Part shown: positions 1 through 7,912 of the stretch, in pieces
Position numbering within the stretch: the stretch's first letter is position 1
How the letters are laid out: each line of letters starts with the position of its first letter
Origin: an uncultured Solirubrobacteraceae bacterium
GTDB lineage: Bacteria > Actinomycetota > Thermoleophilia > Solirubrobacterales > Solirubrobacteraceae
NCBI GenBank assembly: GCA_955652345.1
Contig: CATPBV010000089.1
Coordinates: forward strand, 1-32,683
Direction: 5' to 3'
DNA length: 32,683 bases
The notes under the pieces: model-generated
Told to the model about the DNA's origin: nothing
The model's input: only the letters and a program-made list of their open reading frames with translations
The model's database searches: none
Translations under genes and position numbers: made by a program

Positions 1-2
1 AG

Positions 3-392
3 TTACTTCAGCGTGGCGCTCCAGTCGCCTGGCAACCCGTCGCAGTTGGACGTGAAGTCGAGGTCGATGTGTCCACCTGCGTGCTGGCGGTCGGTGAAGC
101 TCCCGTAGCCCCTGAAGATCGAGACCCGCCGGCCGAAGTCCACGTTGTACTTCCAGATGCCGAAGTGTCCCTTCTTGACGAAGATCCCGACCTTGTAGCC
201 GCAGTACTTGAAGGTCCCGTGGTAGACGCCGGGCTTGACGGGCTTCGAGTCGATGGTGATTCGCACCGGGGAGTGCTTGAAGGTGCCCCCCACGTACGTC
301 CCGCCCAACTTCGGCATCGCAGCGAGTGCGATCGCGACGGATCCGCAGAGGACGGCGGAGGTGAGGAGCAGGAGGCGGACGAGTTTCTTCAT
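3..392 (-). CDS. Small secreted protein of unknown function
   Basis: This encodes 129 residues. The first 24 form a clear Sec signal peptide: a basic MKKLVR start, a leucine-rich core and an ALA-A type cleavage site. The mature part is about 105 residues, rich in Gly, Lys and aromatic residues, and predicted to be mostly beta strand. It holds two cysteines (in FKYCGYK and SNCDG) that could form a disulfide outside the cell. I recognise no domain. An AAGGA purine tract lies about 11 bases before the ATG, slightly far for a ribosome binding site. The stop codon sits at the window edge, so the gene is complete. A lipoprotein gene precedes it on the same strand, separated by a hairpin. Confidence 0.72.
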   Translation of the reverse strand: MKKLVRLLLLTSAVLCGSVAIALAAMPKLGGTYVGGTFKHSPVRITIDSKPVKPGVYHGTFKYCGYKVGIFVKKGHFGIWKYNVDFGRRVSIFRGYGSFTDRQHAGGHIDLDFTSNCDGLPGDWSATLK

Positions 393-424
393 GAGCCGGG
401 CATTCCTTCCATCGATTGGGTTCA

Positions 425-445
425 GGCACGGTTATCGGCCGTGCC
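425..445 (-). terminator. Hairpin between two same-strand genes, possible terminator
   Basis: A perfect 7-bp inverted repeat, GGCACGG and CCGTGCC, encloses a 7-base loop. It lies in the 91-base gap between the lipoprotein gene and the secreted-protein gene, both on the minus strand. No T-run follows on either side, so it is at best a weak intrinsic terminator. It could also be an RNA structure in the leader of the secreted-protein gene. Confidence 0.35.
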
Positions 446-483
446 CGCCACTGCTTTAGCCCAACGGGGCGAAGCGGCGAGCG

Positions 484-897
484 CTACGGCTGGAGCAGGT
501 CGTTCGATCCGCTCGGGCGTAGCGGCCCGATGTGGAGGGTCGCCGGCTGGACGGCTGTCGTACTGGTCAGCGAGTAGTCGCCGGGAGTGCTCAGCTCGAC
601 CTTCATCTGTGCCGTCCCCTGCGGGCTGATCGACCCGGTGGAGGCGACTGCCTGGGCAGCCGGCGTCCCCGCGGGGAGGAGCGTCAACGTCTGTGCCCTC
701 GAGGCCTGGTTGGTGATGATGAACACGACTTGCCCGGCCCCGACCGTGTCGGGTGACAGCGACACCCGCGCATCGTTGATGTAGACGGTCAGGTTGATCG
801 GGAGCGGGGGTGAGGTCTCCTTGACCCCCCCGCCGCCACCGCCGCAGCCCGCGGCAGCGAGCGCGACAGCCACCCACATCCCCGAAGTCGTGCGCAT
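484..897 (-). CDS. Lipoprotein with a cupredoxin-like beta-sandwich domain
   Basis: This encodes 137 residues. The N-terminus is a lipoprotein signal: a hydrophobic core, then a lipobox AAGC with the lipidated cysteine at residue 18, then a poly-glycine tether. The remaining roughly 105 residues (INLTVYINDARVSLSPDTV..., VVFIITNQASRAQTLTLLP) resemble the cupredoxin-like fold used by many actinobacterial surface lipoproteins. I see no convincing His-Cys-Met copper site, so metal binding is doubtful. It follows the small gene at 919-1122 by 21 bases and may be cotranscribed with it. The fold is inferred from sequence pattern only. Confidence 0.65.
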   Translation of the reverse strand: MRTTSGMWVAVALAAAGCGGGGGGVKETSPPLPINLTVYINDARVSLSPDTVGAGQVVFIITNQASRAQTLTLLPAGTPAAQAVASTGSISPQGTAQMKVELSTPGDYSLTSTTAVQPATLHIGPLRPSGSNDLLQP

Positions 898-918
898 CCG
901 GCGGCAGTTTGGCTTAGC

Positions 919-1122
919 TCAGGCTGAGGTGCGATTCAGCGACTCGCGGCGGCGCTCGATCCGGCGAAGCTCGGTCTGGAGCTCCCCCCAGGACTCCTGC
1001 TCGGCCAGGTCGTACTCGTCGCCAGTCAGCCCGCTCAGCTTCTCGCGGTAGGCGTGCCAGGCGCGCCGTGTTCCCGCGTCGAGCTCGCGAAGCCTTTCGG
1101 CATCACGGGCGATAGTGGTCAC
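919..1122 (-). CDS. Small charged helical protein of unknown function
   Basis: This encodes 67 residues, starting at GTG and rich in Arg and Glu with a heptad-like pattern. It is probably all alpha-helical, perhaps a short coiled coil (AERLRELDAGTRRAWHAYREKL ending WGELQTELRRIERRRESL). There is no signal peptide or membrane segment. A good ribosome binding site, AAGGAG (CTCCTT at 1130-1135 on the plus strand), lies 7 bases before the GTG and supports both the gene and its start. The gene is divergent from the exonuclease fusion gene and upstream of the lipoprotein gene. I do not recognise the family. Confidence 0.6.
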   Translation of the reverse strand: MTTIARDAERLRELDAGTRRAWHAYREKLSGLTGDEYDLAEQESWGELQTELRRIERRRESLNRTSA

Positions 1123-1206
1123 GTCACGACTCCTTCCCTAGCTTTCTTGAATCCTACCCGCAGCTACGGTCGGCACAATCGCGCGTCACGGCGCAAGGGC
1201 ATGTGC

Positions 1207-3063
1207 ATGCCGTCCGGGCGAGGGCGTATCACAGGACGCTTGCAGCTGCTCGACCAGCCGATCGCGAGCGCCGAGCTCCTCGTCGTCGATACCGAGACCA
1301 ACGGCCTCGGCGGCGACGACTGCGAGCTGACCGAGATCGGGACGGTGCTCGTCGGGGGCGGCGAGCTGCACGATCGGTGGTCCTCCCTGGTTCGCCCGAA
1401 CATGCCGCTGCGGCGGGGCATCCAGCGTTTCACCGGGATCACGCAGGCGATGGTCGATGATGCGCCGTCGCTCGAGGAGGTGCTGCCCGGCCTCGAGGCG
1501 CGGATGCTGGGCCGGGTCCTCGTCGCGCACAACGCGCCTTTCGACCGCAGGGTTCTGTGCCAGGCGTTCGAGCGCGTCGGGCTGGCATGGCCGGACCCGC
1601 CGATCCTTTGCACCGCCGCGCTGGCACGGGCGCTGCTGCCGCTCCAGCGCGAGCGCGGGTTGGCCCCACTCGCAGACTCGGTAGGCGTCGATGTCCGCGC
1701 CGTCCATCGTGCGCTCGTCGACGCCGAGACGTGCGCGCGGGTCCTGTGCGCGCTGTTCGGACGCCTGTGCGCCAACGCCGCGACCGTTGGGGATGCGGTC
1801 GCCCTGCTTGCCCCGAGGCGCCCCGCACGGAAGCCCGCGCTGCGCCTCCAGAGGGCGACTGCCCTGATCCCGAAGCTCGACTTCGCGGAGCTTCCGAAGG
1901 ACCCCGGCGTCTACCTGTTCCGCGACGCGTCCGGCGCGACCCTTTACGTAGGCAAGTCGATCTCGATTCGCAGTCGCGCGCGGGCGCATTTCGCCCCGGC
2001 CGCGATCCTTGGTGGCGACAGCGGGGGATCTCAGGACTGGCGATCCCACGCGTCGATCGTCGACTACCGCCCGACGAACTCGGAGCTCGGCGCGCTGGTG
2101 CTCGAGAACCGGCTGATCAAGGAGCTGCACCCGCCGGGCAACATCCGCCTGGCGAAGCGCGACGACCGGCTCGTCTACATCCGCTGCCGGCTGGACATCC
2201 CGTATCCGATCATCGAGGTGGCGCCGGAGCCGGCCTCAGGGCACGCCGTCACGATCGGCCCGCTCCGGGGGCGCCGACTCGCGGTCGAGCTTGTCGAGCA
2301 GCTCGATTCGCTGTTCGGCTTACGGCACTGCGGGCGGCGCCTGCGCATGCGTGAGCACCCGTCCGCGTACGGGCAGATGGGGCGTTGCCTGTCTCCGTGC
2401 CTGGGGGACCTCGATCCGAACCTCTACCGCAGGCGGCTCGATGAGGCGCTGCGCGTGTTCGTGGAGGGCGGCGACGCCCGCGAGCTGCTGGTCGCGCACG
2501 TCGAGGCGCAGATGCGCGAGGCTGCCGCGGCGCAGCGCTACGAGCGTGCGAGCTGGCTGCGCCGGCGTGCTCGCAGGCTGAGTGTGATCCTCGGGCGACT
2601 CGACGGGGTGCTCGAGGCGACCCACGTTCGCCCCAGGCTGGTGCTTGCGGCGCATCCAACGAAGCCGTGCTTCGACGCGTTCTGGATCGTCGATGGCAGG
2701 CTGGCCGATTGGGGCGCGGTCAGCGATGAGCCGGATGAGCTCGAGGCGCGGACCGACGCGGCGCTCCGACGAGCCTCGCGAAGGCCGGAGCTGGCCGCCC
2801 ACGTGCCACCCGGGGAGGTCGACGAGGTCCGCATCCTCGCGACATGGCTCGCCTCGCATCCCGGGATGCCACAGCTGGCGCTCGACCACCGGCCCGGTCT
2901 CGAGGAGCTGAGAAGCTTCTTCGTGAGCGCCGCTGAGGAGCCGGAGCCGTCAGCCGGCGGCGAACGGCAGCTCCACGACCTCGGCCGGCTGGCCGTCGCC
3001 GACCGCCAGGCCGGATCCCGGCGGAGCCTCGCGCCGGACCAGCGCCAGGCCGATGTGGCCTAG
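1207..3063 (+). CDS. DEDDh exonuclease fused to a UvrC-like GIY-YIG nuclease (Rv2191-type)
   Basis: This is a two-nuclease fusion of about 618 residues. Residues 24-190 are a DNA polymerase III epsilon-type 3'-5' exonuclease, with VVDTETNG (D28, E30), HNAPFD and HRALVDAET supplying the DEDDh residues. Residues 230-310 are a GIY-YIG endonuclease domain (GVYLF, then LYVGKS). A UVR-like helical segment (AAAQRYERASWLRRR) follows near residue 435. The architecture matches the actinobacterial Rv2191/Cho-like family thought to act in DNA repair. I chose the ATG at 1207 because AAGGG (1195-1199) sits 7 bases before it; the ATG at 1201 is only one base away. The last 38 codons are read antisense to the YgfZ gene, so the 3' ends overlap by 114 bases. 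Confidence 0.9.
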   Translation: MPSGRGRITGRLQLLDQPIASAELLVVDTETNGLGGDDCELTEIGTVLVGGGELHDRWSSLVRPNMPLRRGIQRFTGITQAMVDDAPSLEEVLPGLEARMLGRVLVAHNAPFDRRVLCQAFERVGLAWPDPPILCTAALARALLPLQRERGLAPLADSVGVDVRAVHRALVDAETCARVLCALFGRLCANAATVGDAVALLAPRRPARKPALRLQRATALIPKLDFAELPKDPGVYLFRDASGATLYVGKSISIRSRARAHFAPAAILGGDSGGSQDWRSHASIVDYRPTNSELGALVLENRLIKELHPPGNIRLAKRDDRLVYIRCRLDIPYPIIEVAPEPASGHAVTIGPLRGRRLAVELVEQLDSLFGLRHCGRRLRMREHPSAYGQMGRCLSPCLGDLDPNLYRRRLDEALRVFVEGGDARELLVAHVEAQMREAAAAQRYERASWLRRRARRLSVILGRLDGVLEATHVRPRLVLAAHPTKPCFDAFWIVDGRLADWGAVSDEPDELEARTDAALRRASRRPELAAHVPPGEVDEVRILATWLASHPGMPQLALDHRPGLEELRSFFVSAAEEPEPSAGGERQLHDLGRLAVADRQAGSRRSLAPDQRQADVA

Positions 3064-3903
3064 GCGGGGCGAGGTCACCGCGCTCGTCAGCCGGCCCACC
3101 AGGCGGCCCGCGACGTGCAGCTCCTCGCCGGCGGTCATCGGATCGTCGCTTCGCAGCCCCCGCAGGTGACGGTTTGGCTTGCCGCGGTAGTAGAGGCGCG
3201 CGACGGTCTCCTGCCCCACGTAGCAGCCCTTGGTGAACGACACGGCGCGTTCGTTCAGGCCGGCCTCCTGCGGGATCACGGTCTCGTCGAGATCGACACC
3301 GTAGCGAGGGCGCCCGTGCTCGATCCTCAGGATCTCGGCCGCGGGCTCCGAGACGCTCGCCGCGCCGAGCTCGGCGAGCGCCTCCGCGAGCGCTTCGGTG
3401 TCCGCGGCGTCACACAGCAGGTCGATTCCGACGTCGGTGCGGATCGCGCGGGCCTTCACCGTGGCGAGCTCGACGGGTTGGTGGGAATGCTCGACGCGAC
3501 GCGGAGCGCTCTCCCCGAGCACGGCATCGGCGGTCGGGCCGATCAGTGACAGCAGGCCCCGCTCGAGCGTGCGCTTGTGGAGCTGCGCGTCGTAGCCGAC
3601 GCTGAACAGGCGGATCATGTTGAACAGTGCTTGCAGCGCCGTCCGCTCGGTGTCGAGCAGCAGGTCGTCTCCCGCATCGAGCACGCGCAGGTCGCCGAGC
3701 ATCTTGCCCTTCGGCGTGAGGAACGCCGCGTAGCAGCCTTGACCGGCGGCTAGCGCCTCGACGTCGTTTGTCACCTGGCCCTGGAGGAAGCTCTTGGCCT
3801 CGGCGCCGGACAGCGCGAGCTTGCCGCGGTCGGAGCGGTCGAGGAGGCCGCATCCCTCGGTGATCGCCAGGTACTCGGCGCTCAGCGAAGCGGTGGAGCT
3901 CAT
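2950..3903 (-). CDS. ygfZ: YgfZ/GcvT-type folate-binding protein
   Basis: This encodes 317 residues of the aminomethyltransferase-like family. The signature KGCYVGQE with a following RLYYRGK is the YgfZ hallmark, containing the conserved cysteine. The N-terminal part (LSGAEAKSFLQGQVTND and AAFLTPKGKML) matches the folate-binding core. YgfZ proteins help make or maintain Fe-S clusters in a tetrahydrofolate-dependent way, especially for MiaB-like enzymes. The ATG at 3903 is preferred over the one 24 bases upstream because TATCCT lies 7 bases before it, fitting a leaderless transcript. The gene is divergent from the gene at 3940 and converges with the exonuclease gene, sharing 114 bases at the 3' end. 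Confidence 0.88.
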   Translation of the reverse strand: MSSTASLSAEYLAITEGCGLLDRSDRGKLALSGAEAKSFLQGQVTNDVEALAAGQGCYAAFLTPKGKMLGDLRVLDAGDDLLLDTERTALQALFNMIRLFSVGYDAQLHKRTLERGLLSLIGPTADAVLGESAPRRVEHSHQPVELATVKARAIRTDVGIDLLCDAADTEALAEALAELGAASVSEPAAEILRIEHGRPRYGVDLDETVIPQEAGLNERAVSFTKGCYVGQETVARLYYRGKPNRHLRGLRSDDPMTAGEELHVAGRLVGRLTSAVTSPRLGHIGLALVRREAPPGSGLAVGDGQPAEVVELPFAAG

Positions 3904-3939
3904 ATGACCAAGGATATGAACGCTCACTACAGTTCTCGC
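3904..3939. promoter_or_regulatory. Divergent promoter pair with leaderless geometry
   Basis: Only 36 bases separate the YgfZ start (3903, minus) from the next ATG (3940, plus). On the minus strand TATCCT (3916-3911) lies 7 bases before the YgfZ ATG. On the plus strand TACAGT (3928-3933) lies 6 bases before the ATG at 3940. Both match the TAnnnT form of an actinobacterial -10 element at the distance expected when transcription begins at the start codon. No -35 consensus is evident. Confidence 0.45.
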
Positions 3940-4302
3940 ATGGGCCTCGCCGTTACCTTCGATCAGATCGTCGAGTCGCTGCCCGACGACTGGACCGACC
4001 TCGAGCTCGACCTGCGGATCTTCGACGAGCGCCGCTACGTCGATTCGGCGCTCCTACTGGTGGCGTGCAATGCCCAGCCGTACTCGAAGCACGACTGGCA
4101 CTGGCGGCTGTTGGTCGCCCATCGCTTCGGGCACGCCGCGGCGGTCCCGGCGGTTCACACCTCGATGAAACTGCTCGACGACGCAGGCATCAGCGGAGAG
4201 CTCGCCGTTCGCGAGGTGCGCACCGGACGGGTTGAGGTGACCCAGATGTGGGGGAGGCCCGAGTCGGTGCGCGAGGAGTTCCGAAAGCTCAGGGCGCAGT
4301 AA
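3940..4302 (+). CDS. Conserved-looking small cytoplasmic protein, function unknown
   Basis: This encodes 120 residues (MGLAVTFDQIVESLPDDWTDLELDLRIFDERRYVDSALLLVACN...). It is acidic at the N-terminus and rich in Trp and Arg in the middle (SKHDWHWRLLVAHRFGHA). It has no signal peptide or membrane helix, and I do not recognise its family. ATGs at 3904 and 3916 are possible, but 3940 fits the TACAGT hexamer 6 bases upstream and avoids abutting the divergent YgfZ start. The stop overlaps the next reading frame, so the two genes are probably translated from one message. Confidence 0.7.
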   Translation: MGLAVTFDQIVESLPDDWTDLELDLRIFDERRYVDSALLLVACNAQPYSKHDWHWRLLVAHRFGHAAAVPAVHTSMKLLDDAGISGELAVREVRTGRVEVTQMWGRPESVREEFRKLRAQ

Positions 4303-4655
4303 TCGCGCGGGTCGTCGCCTATGTTCCGGACCTGCTGTTCGGGTCCAGCGTGCTCGGCGCCATCCAGGCAGCCGGGCACGAGGCAGTCCTCGTACCCGAC
4401 CTCGAGCGCCTGCGGGAGGCCCTCCCGAGCGCCGATGCGCTGGTCGTCGATCTGACCGCCGACGCCGCAGTGCGCGCCCGGCAGGTGAGCGAGTGCCGTC
4501 CGCCGGGATTCCCGGCGCTGGCCTTCTATTCGCACGTGGAGGCCGACGTTCGCGCGCTCGCCGAGCGCACCGGGTTCGACCTCGTGGTGCCCCGCTCGCG
4601 GATGGCGCGCGAGGGGCCGCAGCTGGTGGAGCGGCTAATAGCCGCCGGGCGGTGA
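4248..4655 (+). CDS. Receiver-like (CheY-fold) protein without clear phosphoacceptor chemistry
   Basis: The protein has about 117-135 residues. It reads like an alternating alpha/beta receiver fold: RVVAYVPDLLFGSSVLGAI, then ALVVDLTAD, then FPALAFYSHVEADVRALAE, then FDLVVPRSRM. An Asp in VVDLTAD occupies the usual phosphorylation strand, but the paired acidic residues after strand 1 are missing and the SRM segment replaces the usual conserved lysine region. It may be a degenerate receiver; the role is unknown. ATG 4248 is the only standard start before the fold and would overlap the previous gene by 55 bases. The natural coupling point is TAATC at 4300-4304, where an ATC would be the start codon. 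The 3' end overlaps the opposite-strand lipoprotein gene by 21 bases. Confidence 0.6.
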   Translation: MGEARVGARGVPKAQGAVIARVVAYVPDLLFGSSVLGAIQAAGHEAVLVPDLERLREALPSADALVVDLTADAAVRARQVSECRPPGFPALAFYSHVEADVRALAERTGFDLVVPRSRMAREGPQLVERLIAAGR

Positions 4656-5648
4656 GGGGACCGAGGCGGCGAAGCTCGAGTCGAACATCTGCCCCACGTC
4701 AGGAGGGCGCGAGACGATATGAAAGCGTGCCTCCCAGCTCGCCCAGGCCTGGAGCGCACGCGGATCCAGCCTCCCGACCTTGCGGTCGCGACCGCTGAAC
4801 GCCGGAAGCAGCGCACCGAGCTGTGCGGCAACGAGCTTGGGGTCGAGGCCGGCGACGAACGACTCGAGGTCCGCGGCACTCCGCTGCGGGTTCGAGAGCG
4901 TGAAGTCATAGCCGTAGACGAGCATCTTGACCACGGAGGCGGCGAGGTCTGGATCGTCTCGGACGAGCCTGCGCGTCGTGCAGACGACGAGCTCCGGGTA
5001 CCGGGGCGCGCCGTAATCGTCGACCCTGAAGACGTGAAATCCGGGGCGCCGCAGCGACAGCGTTACGCCCTCGTCGTTCCAGAACGCGGTCGCAGCCGCG
5101 ACCCGCCCGGCGAGCAGCACCGGCACCGCGTCGAAGCCGATCGTGACCGTCCGGACCGCTGACGGGTCGCCGCCGGCGCCCGCGACGACCGAGCGCAGCA
5201 CCGCGGTGTCGCTCGGGACGCCGGTGATCCCGACGGTCTTGCCCGCGAGCTGCCGTGGCGATCCCACCGACCGCGCGGCGATCACCGACGCCAGCGGGCG
5301 CTGGACGATCGCCATGATCGCGACCAGGCGCGCGCCGCGCTCGCGGGCGATCGCGAGGTCGTGCAGGTCGAGGATCGCGAAGTCGACGCGCCGGCTCTCC
5401 AGCAGCCCGATCGAGTTGGTCGACGCTTGGGGGACGATCACATTGAGGTGCACGCCGACGATACGGTCGTAGTGGTGCGCAAGGGCCGAGTAGATCCCGG
5501 CATGGACCGCGTTGGGCGTGAAGTCGAGCACCAGGGTCGCGTTGCGGACGCGTGTAGCTCCGCTGCCCGAGCCGCACCCCGCGATCAGCAGGGCGACGAG
5601 CAGCGGCAGGAGTGATCGCCTCGCCGGGAGTGTCCGGGTGATACGCAT
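4635..5648 (-). CDS. NMT1/THI5-like ABC transporter substrate-binding lipoprotein
   Basis: This encodes 337 residues with a lipoprotein signal (LLPLLVALLIAGC, lipid-bearing Cys at residue 25), so the product is membrane-anchored and faces outside. The body matches the SsuA/ThiY/NMT1 family: TLVLDFTPNAVHAGIYSAL near residue 40, VDFAILDLHDLAIA, then GKTVGITGVPSDTAVL and a hinge-like second lobe. Relatives bind pyrimidine precursors of thiamine, sulfonates, nitrate or riboflavin-like ligands; the sequence alone does not say which. No permease or ATPase gene is nearby, so it is an orphan here. It is divergent from fbiC with only 41 bases between the starts. Confidence 0.85.
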   Translation of the reverse strand: MRITRTLPARRSLLPLLVALLIAGCGSGSGATRVRNATLVLDFTPNAVHAGIYSALAHHYDRIVGVHLNVIVPQASTNSIGLLESRRVDFAILDLHDLAIARERGARLVAIMAIVQRPLASVIAARSVGSPRQLAGKTVGITGVPSDTAVLRSVVAGAGGDPSAVRTVTIGFDAVPVLLAGRVAAATAFWNDEGVTLSLRRPGFHVFRVDDYGAPRYPELVVCTTRRLVRDDPDLAASVVKMLVYGYDFTLSNPQRSAADLESFVAGLDPKLVAAQLGALLPAFSGRDRKVGRLDPRALQAWASWEARFHIVSRPPDVGQMFDSSFAASVPSPPGGY

Positions 5649-5658
5649 CGGCGGCGCC

Positions 5659-5678
5659 AGGATACGGCTACGTAGAAT
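5659..5678. promoter_or_regulatory. Divergent -10 elements between the binding-protein gene and fbiC
   Basis: TAGAAT at 5673-5678 lies 11 bases before the fbiC ATG. The same hexamer at nearly the same spacing precedes the second tRNA-Leu gene in this window. On the other strand TATCCT (5664-5659) lies 10 bases before the lipoprotein ATG. The 41-base gap leaves little room for separate -35 elements or a leader, so both messages should have a very short 5' end or none. Confidence 0.45.
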
Positions 5679-5689
5679 TGCCCTAGCGC

Positions 5690-7912
5690 ATGCGCCGACG
5701 CGTCACGTTCAGCCGTAACCTCACGCTGTCGCTGTCGCGGACCTGTCGGTGCTACTGCAAGTACTGCTCGTTCGCCACCCACAGAGAGCACCTCTACTCG
5801 CCGGACGAAGTCGAGGCGATCCTCGACCAGGCGGTTGCGCGCCATCGCGTCAAGGAGCTGCTCGTGCTGACCGGCGAGCGGCCGGAGGTGAACGAGGGAG
5901 TCGCGGCGCGGCTGGCGGAACACGGGTTCAGCGACTTCACCTCCTACGTGGTGTGGGTCTGCGAGCGCGCGCTCGAGCGCGGGTTGCTCCCGCATACCAA
6001 CCTCGGCGTCCTGCCGCGGGGCGACCTCGAGCGCCTGCGGGAGGTCACGGCATCTCAGGGGCTGATGCTCGAGTCGATCTCCGAGCGGCTGATGGAGACC
6101 GTCCACGCTGGATCGCCGTCCAAGCACCCCGCGCGCAGGATCGAGACGATCGCCACGGCCGGGGAGCTGCGAATCGCCTTCACCACCGGGATCCTGGTGG
6201 GGATCGGCGAGACCGGGGATGAGCGGATCGCCTCACTCGAGGCGCTCGCCGAGCTTCATCGCAAGTACGGGCACATCCAGGAGGTGATCCTCCAGAACTA
6301 CGTCCCGCACGAGAGCTACTACGGCCGCGAGCCGGCGCAGATCGCGGGTGCTGCGGCGAGCGAGTACTGGCGGACGGGGATGTGGTCGGGCCCGCAGCTC
6401 GACGCTCCGGCCTGGGCGTGCCCGGTCACGCTCGATGACATGAAACGCCTCGTCGCGGAGACGCGGCGGCTGATGCCCGGCGTCGGGATCCAGGTTCCGC
6501 CGAACCTGTCCGACTGGTGGCCGGAGCTGGTGCGCGCCGGCGCCACCGACCTGGGCGGGCTCAGCGCCAACGGCGACCACATCTCGCCCGAGCATCCGTT
6601 CCCGTCGCCCGCGCAGGTGCGAAAGCTGCTGCACGCAGACGGATTGGCGCTGACCGAGCGCCTGTGCGTGTATCCCGAGTACATCGATCCGCACTGGGTC
6701 TCGGAGGCGGTGCTCGACGTGATCAAGCGCTGCTACTGGTCGTTTATCCCGCGTCGGGGGTCGGGTCGGCGGGGAGGCGTCTCGATCTCGGACGAGGCCG
6801 CGCCGCGGGCGGTCTCCCGCGCACGAGTCGGCCTCCCGCTCACCGCTGAGGAGCTGACCGCGCTGTTCGCCGAGCGCCGGCCGTCAGTAATCGAGGAGAT
6901 GCGGTGCGCCGCGGACGAGCTCCGCGAGGAGCTCGCGGGAGAAACGGTGACGTTCGTCGTCAACCGCAACATCAACGTCTCGAACATCTGCGTGGTCGGC
7001 TGCGCGTTCTGCGGGTTCGGCCAGTCTCGTCGCTCGCCCGACGCGTACGAGCAATCGGCCGAGGAGTTCGCGAGCCGCGTACTGGAGGCGGTCGACTTCG
7101 GCGCCACCGAGATCTGCATGCAATCCGGGATCCACCCCGACTGGGGTGTCGAGGACTACGAGAAGTGGCTGCGGCTCGCGCACGAGGTCGCGCCGCACCT
7201 GCACCTGCATGCATACTCGCCGATGGAGGTCGCCCACATGTGCGACGTCAGCGGGCTGCCGCCGCTCGAAGTGTTCGAGCGGCTGCGGGCGGCGGGGCTC
7301 GGCTCGACGCCGGGGACGGCGGCGGAGGTTCTGCACGACGGAGTCCGGGAGCGGATCTCCCCGAACAAGCTGCCCGTCGCCCGCTGGATCGAGATCATCG
7401 AGGCCGCGCACGCGGCGGGAATCCGCTCCACTGCGACGGTGATGTTCGGACACATTGAGGAGCCGTGGGAGCTGGCCGAGCACATGCGGGTCGTGCGCGA
7501 GCTCCAGGAGCGAACGGGCGGATTCACCGAGTTCGTGCCGCTGTCGTTCATCCCGTTCCACACGCTGCTCGGGAGGACCCACGGGATCGAGGAGATCTCG
7601 ACCGAGGAGAACCTCAAGCACACCGCCGCGTTCCGGCTGGCGCTCGGACGCTCCGTCCGGAACCTCCAGGCGAGCTGGGTGAAGATGGGGCTCGACGCGG
7701 CGACCGAGTCTCTGCGCTGGGGCGTCAACGACCTCGGCGGCACGCTGATGGAGGAGTCGATCTCGCGGATGGCGGGGAGCTATCACGGGGTAAGGCTCGA
7801 GCCCGCGGACCTGATCGCGGCGGCTCACCGGGCGGGGCGCCCGGCCGCGGAGCGCACCACCCTGTACGAGATCCGCCGGCGCCACGAGCTCCTCGCGACA
7901 GCGACGGCATGA
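5690..7912 (+). CDS. fbiC: FO synthase, fused CofG-CofH radical SAM enzyme
   Basis: This 740-residue enzyme makes 7,8-didemethyl-8-hydroxy-5-deazariboflavin (FO), the chromophore of coenzyme F420, from tyrosine and a pyrimidine precursor. Two radical-SAM modules lie in tandem. The N-terminal CofG-like half has CX3CX2C at C19, C23 and C26, with an extra Cys at 21. The C-terminal CofH-like half has it at C434, C438 and C441 (ICVVGCAFCGFG). Length and order match actinobacterial FbiC. The ATG at 5690 gives the expected N-terminus before the first cluster motif. The last codons overlap the next start (ATGA), so a sensor kinase is translationally coupled to it. The rest of the F420 genes lie about 16 kb downstream on the other strand. 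Confidence 0.95.
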   Translation: MRRRVTFSRNLTLSLSRTCRCYCKYCSFATHREHLYSPDEVEAILDQAVARHRVKELLVLTGERPEVNEGVAARLAEHGFSDFTSYVVWVCERALERGLLPHTNLGVLPRGDLERLREVTASQGLMLESISERLMETVHAGSPSKHPARRIETIATAGELRIAFTTGILVGIGETGDERIASLEALAELHRKYGHIQEVILQNYVPHESYYGREPAQIAGAAASEYWRTGMWSGPQLDAPAWACPVTLDDMKRLVAETRRLMPGVGIQVPPNLSDWWPELVRAGATDLGGLSANGDHISPEHPFPSPAQVRKLLHADGLALTERLCVYPEYIDPHWVSEAVLDVIKRCYWSFIPRRGSGRRGGVSISDEAAPRAVSRARVGLPLTAEELTALFAERRPSVIEEMRCAADELREELAGETVTFVVNRNINVSNICVVGCAFCGFGQSRRSPDAYEQSAEEFASRVLEAVDFGATEICMQSGIHPDWGVEDYEKWLRLAHEVAPHLHLHAYSPMEVAHMCDVSGLPPLEVFERLRAAGLGSTPGTAAEVLHDGVRERISPNKLPVARWIEIIEAAHAAGIRSTATVMFGHIEEPWELAEHMRVVRELQERTGGFTEFVPLSFIPFHTLLGRTHGIEEISTEENLKHTAAFRLALGRSVRNLQASWVKMGLDAATESLRWGVNDLGGTLMEESISRMAGSYHGVRLEPADLIAAAHRAGRPAAERTTLYEIRRRHELLATATA

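Noticed and set aside
918..928. CTCAGGCTGAG palindrome at the end of the small gene
   Set aside because: A 5-base stem with one loop base is too short to form a terminator hairpin.
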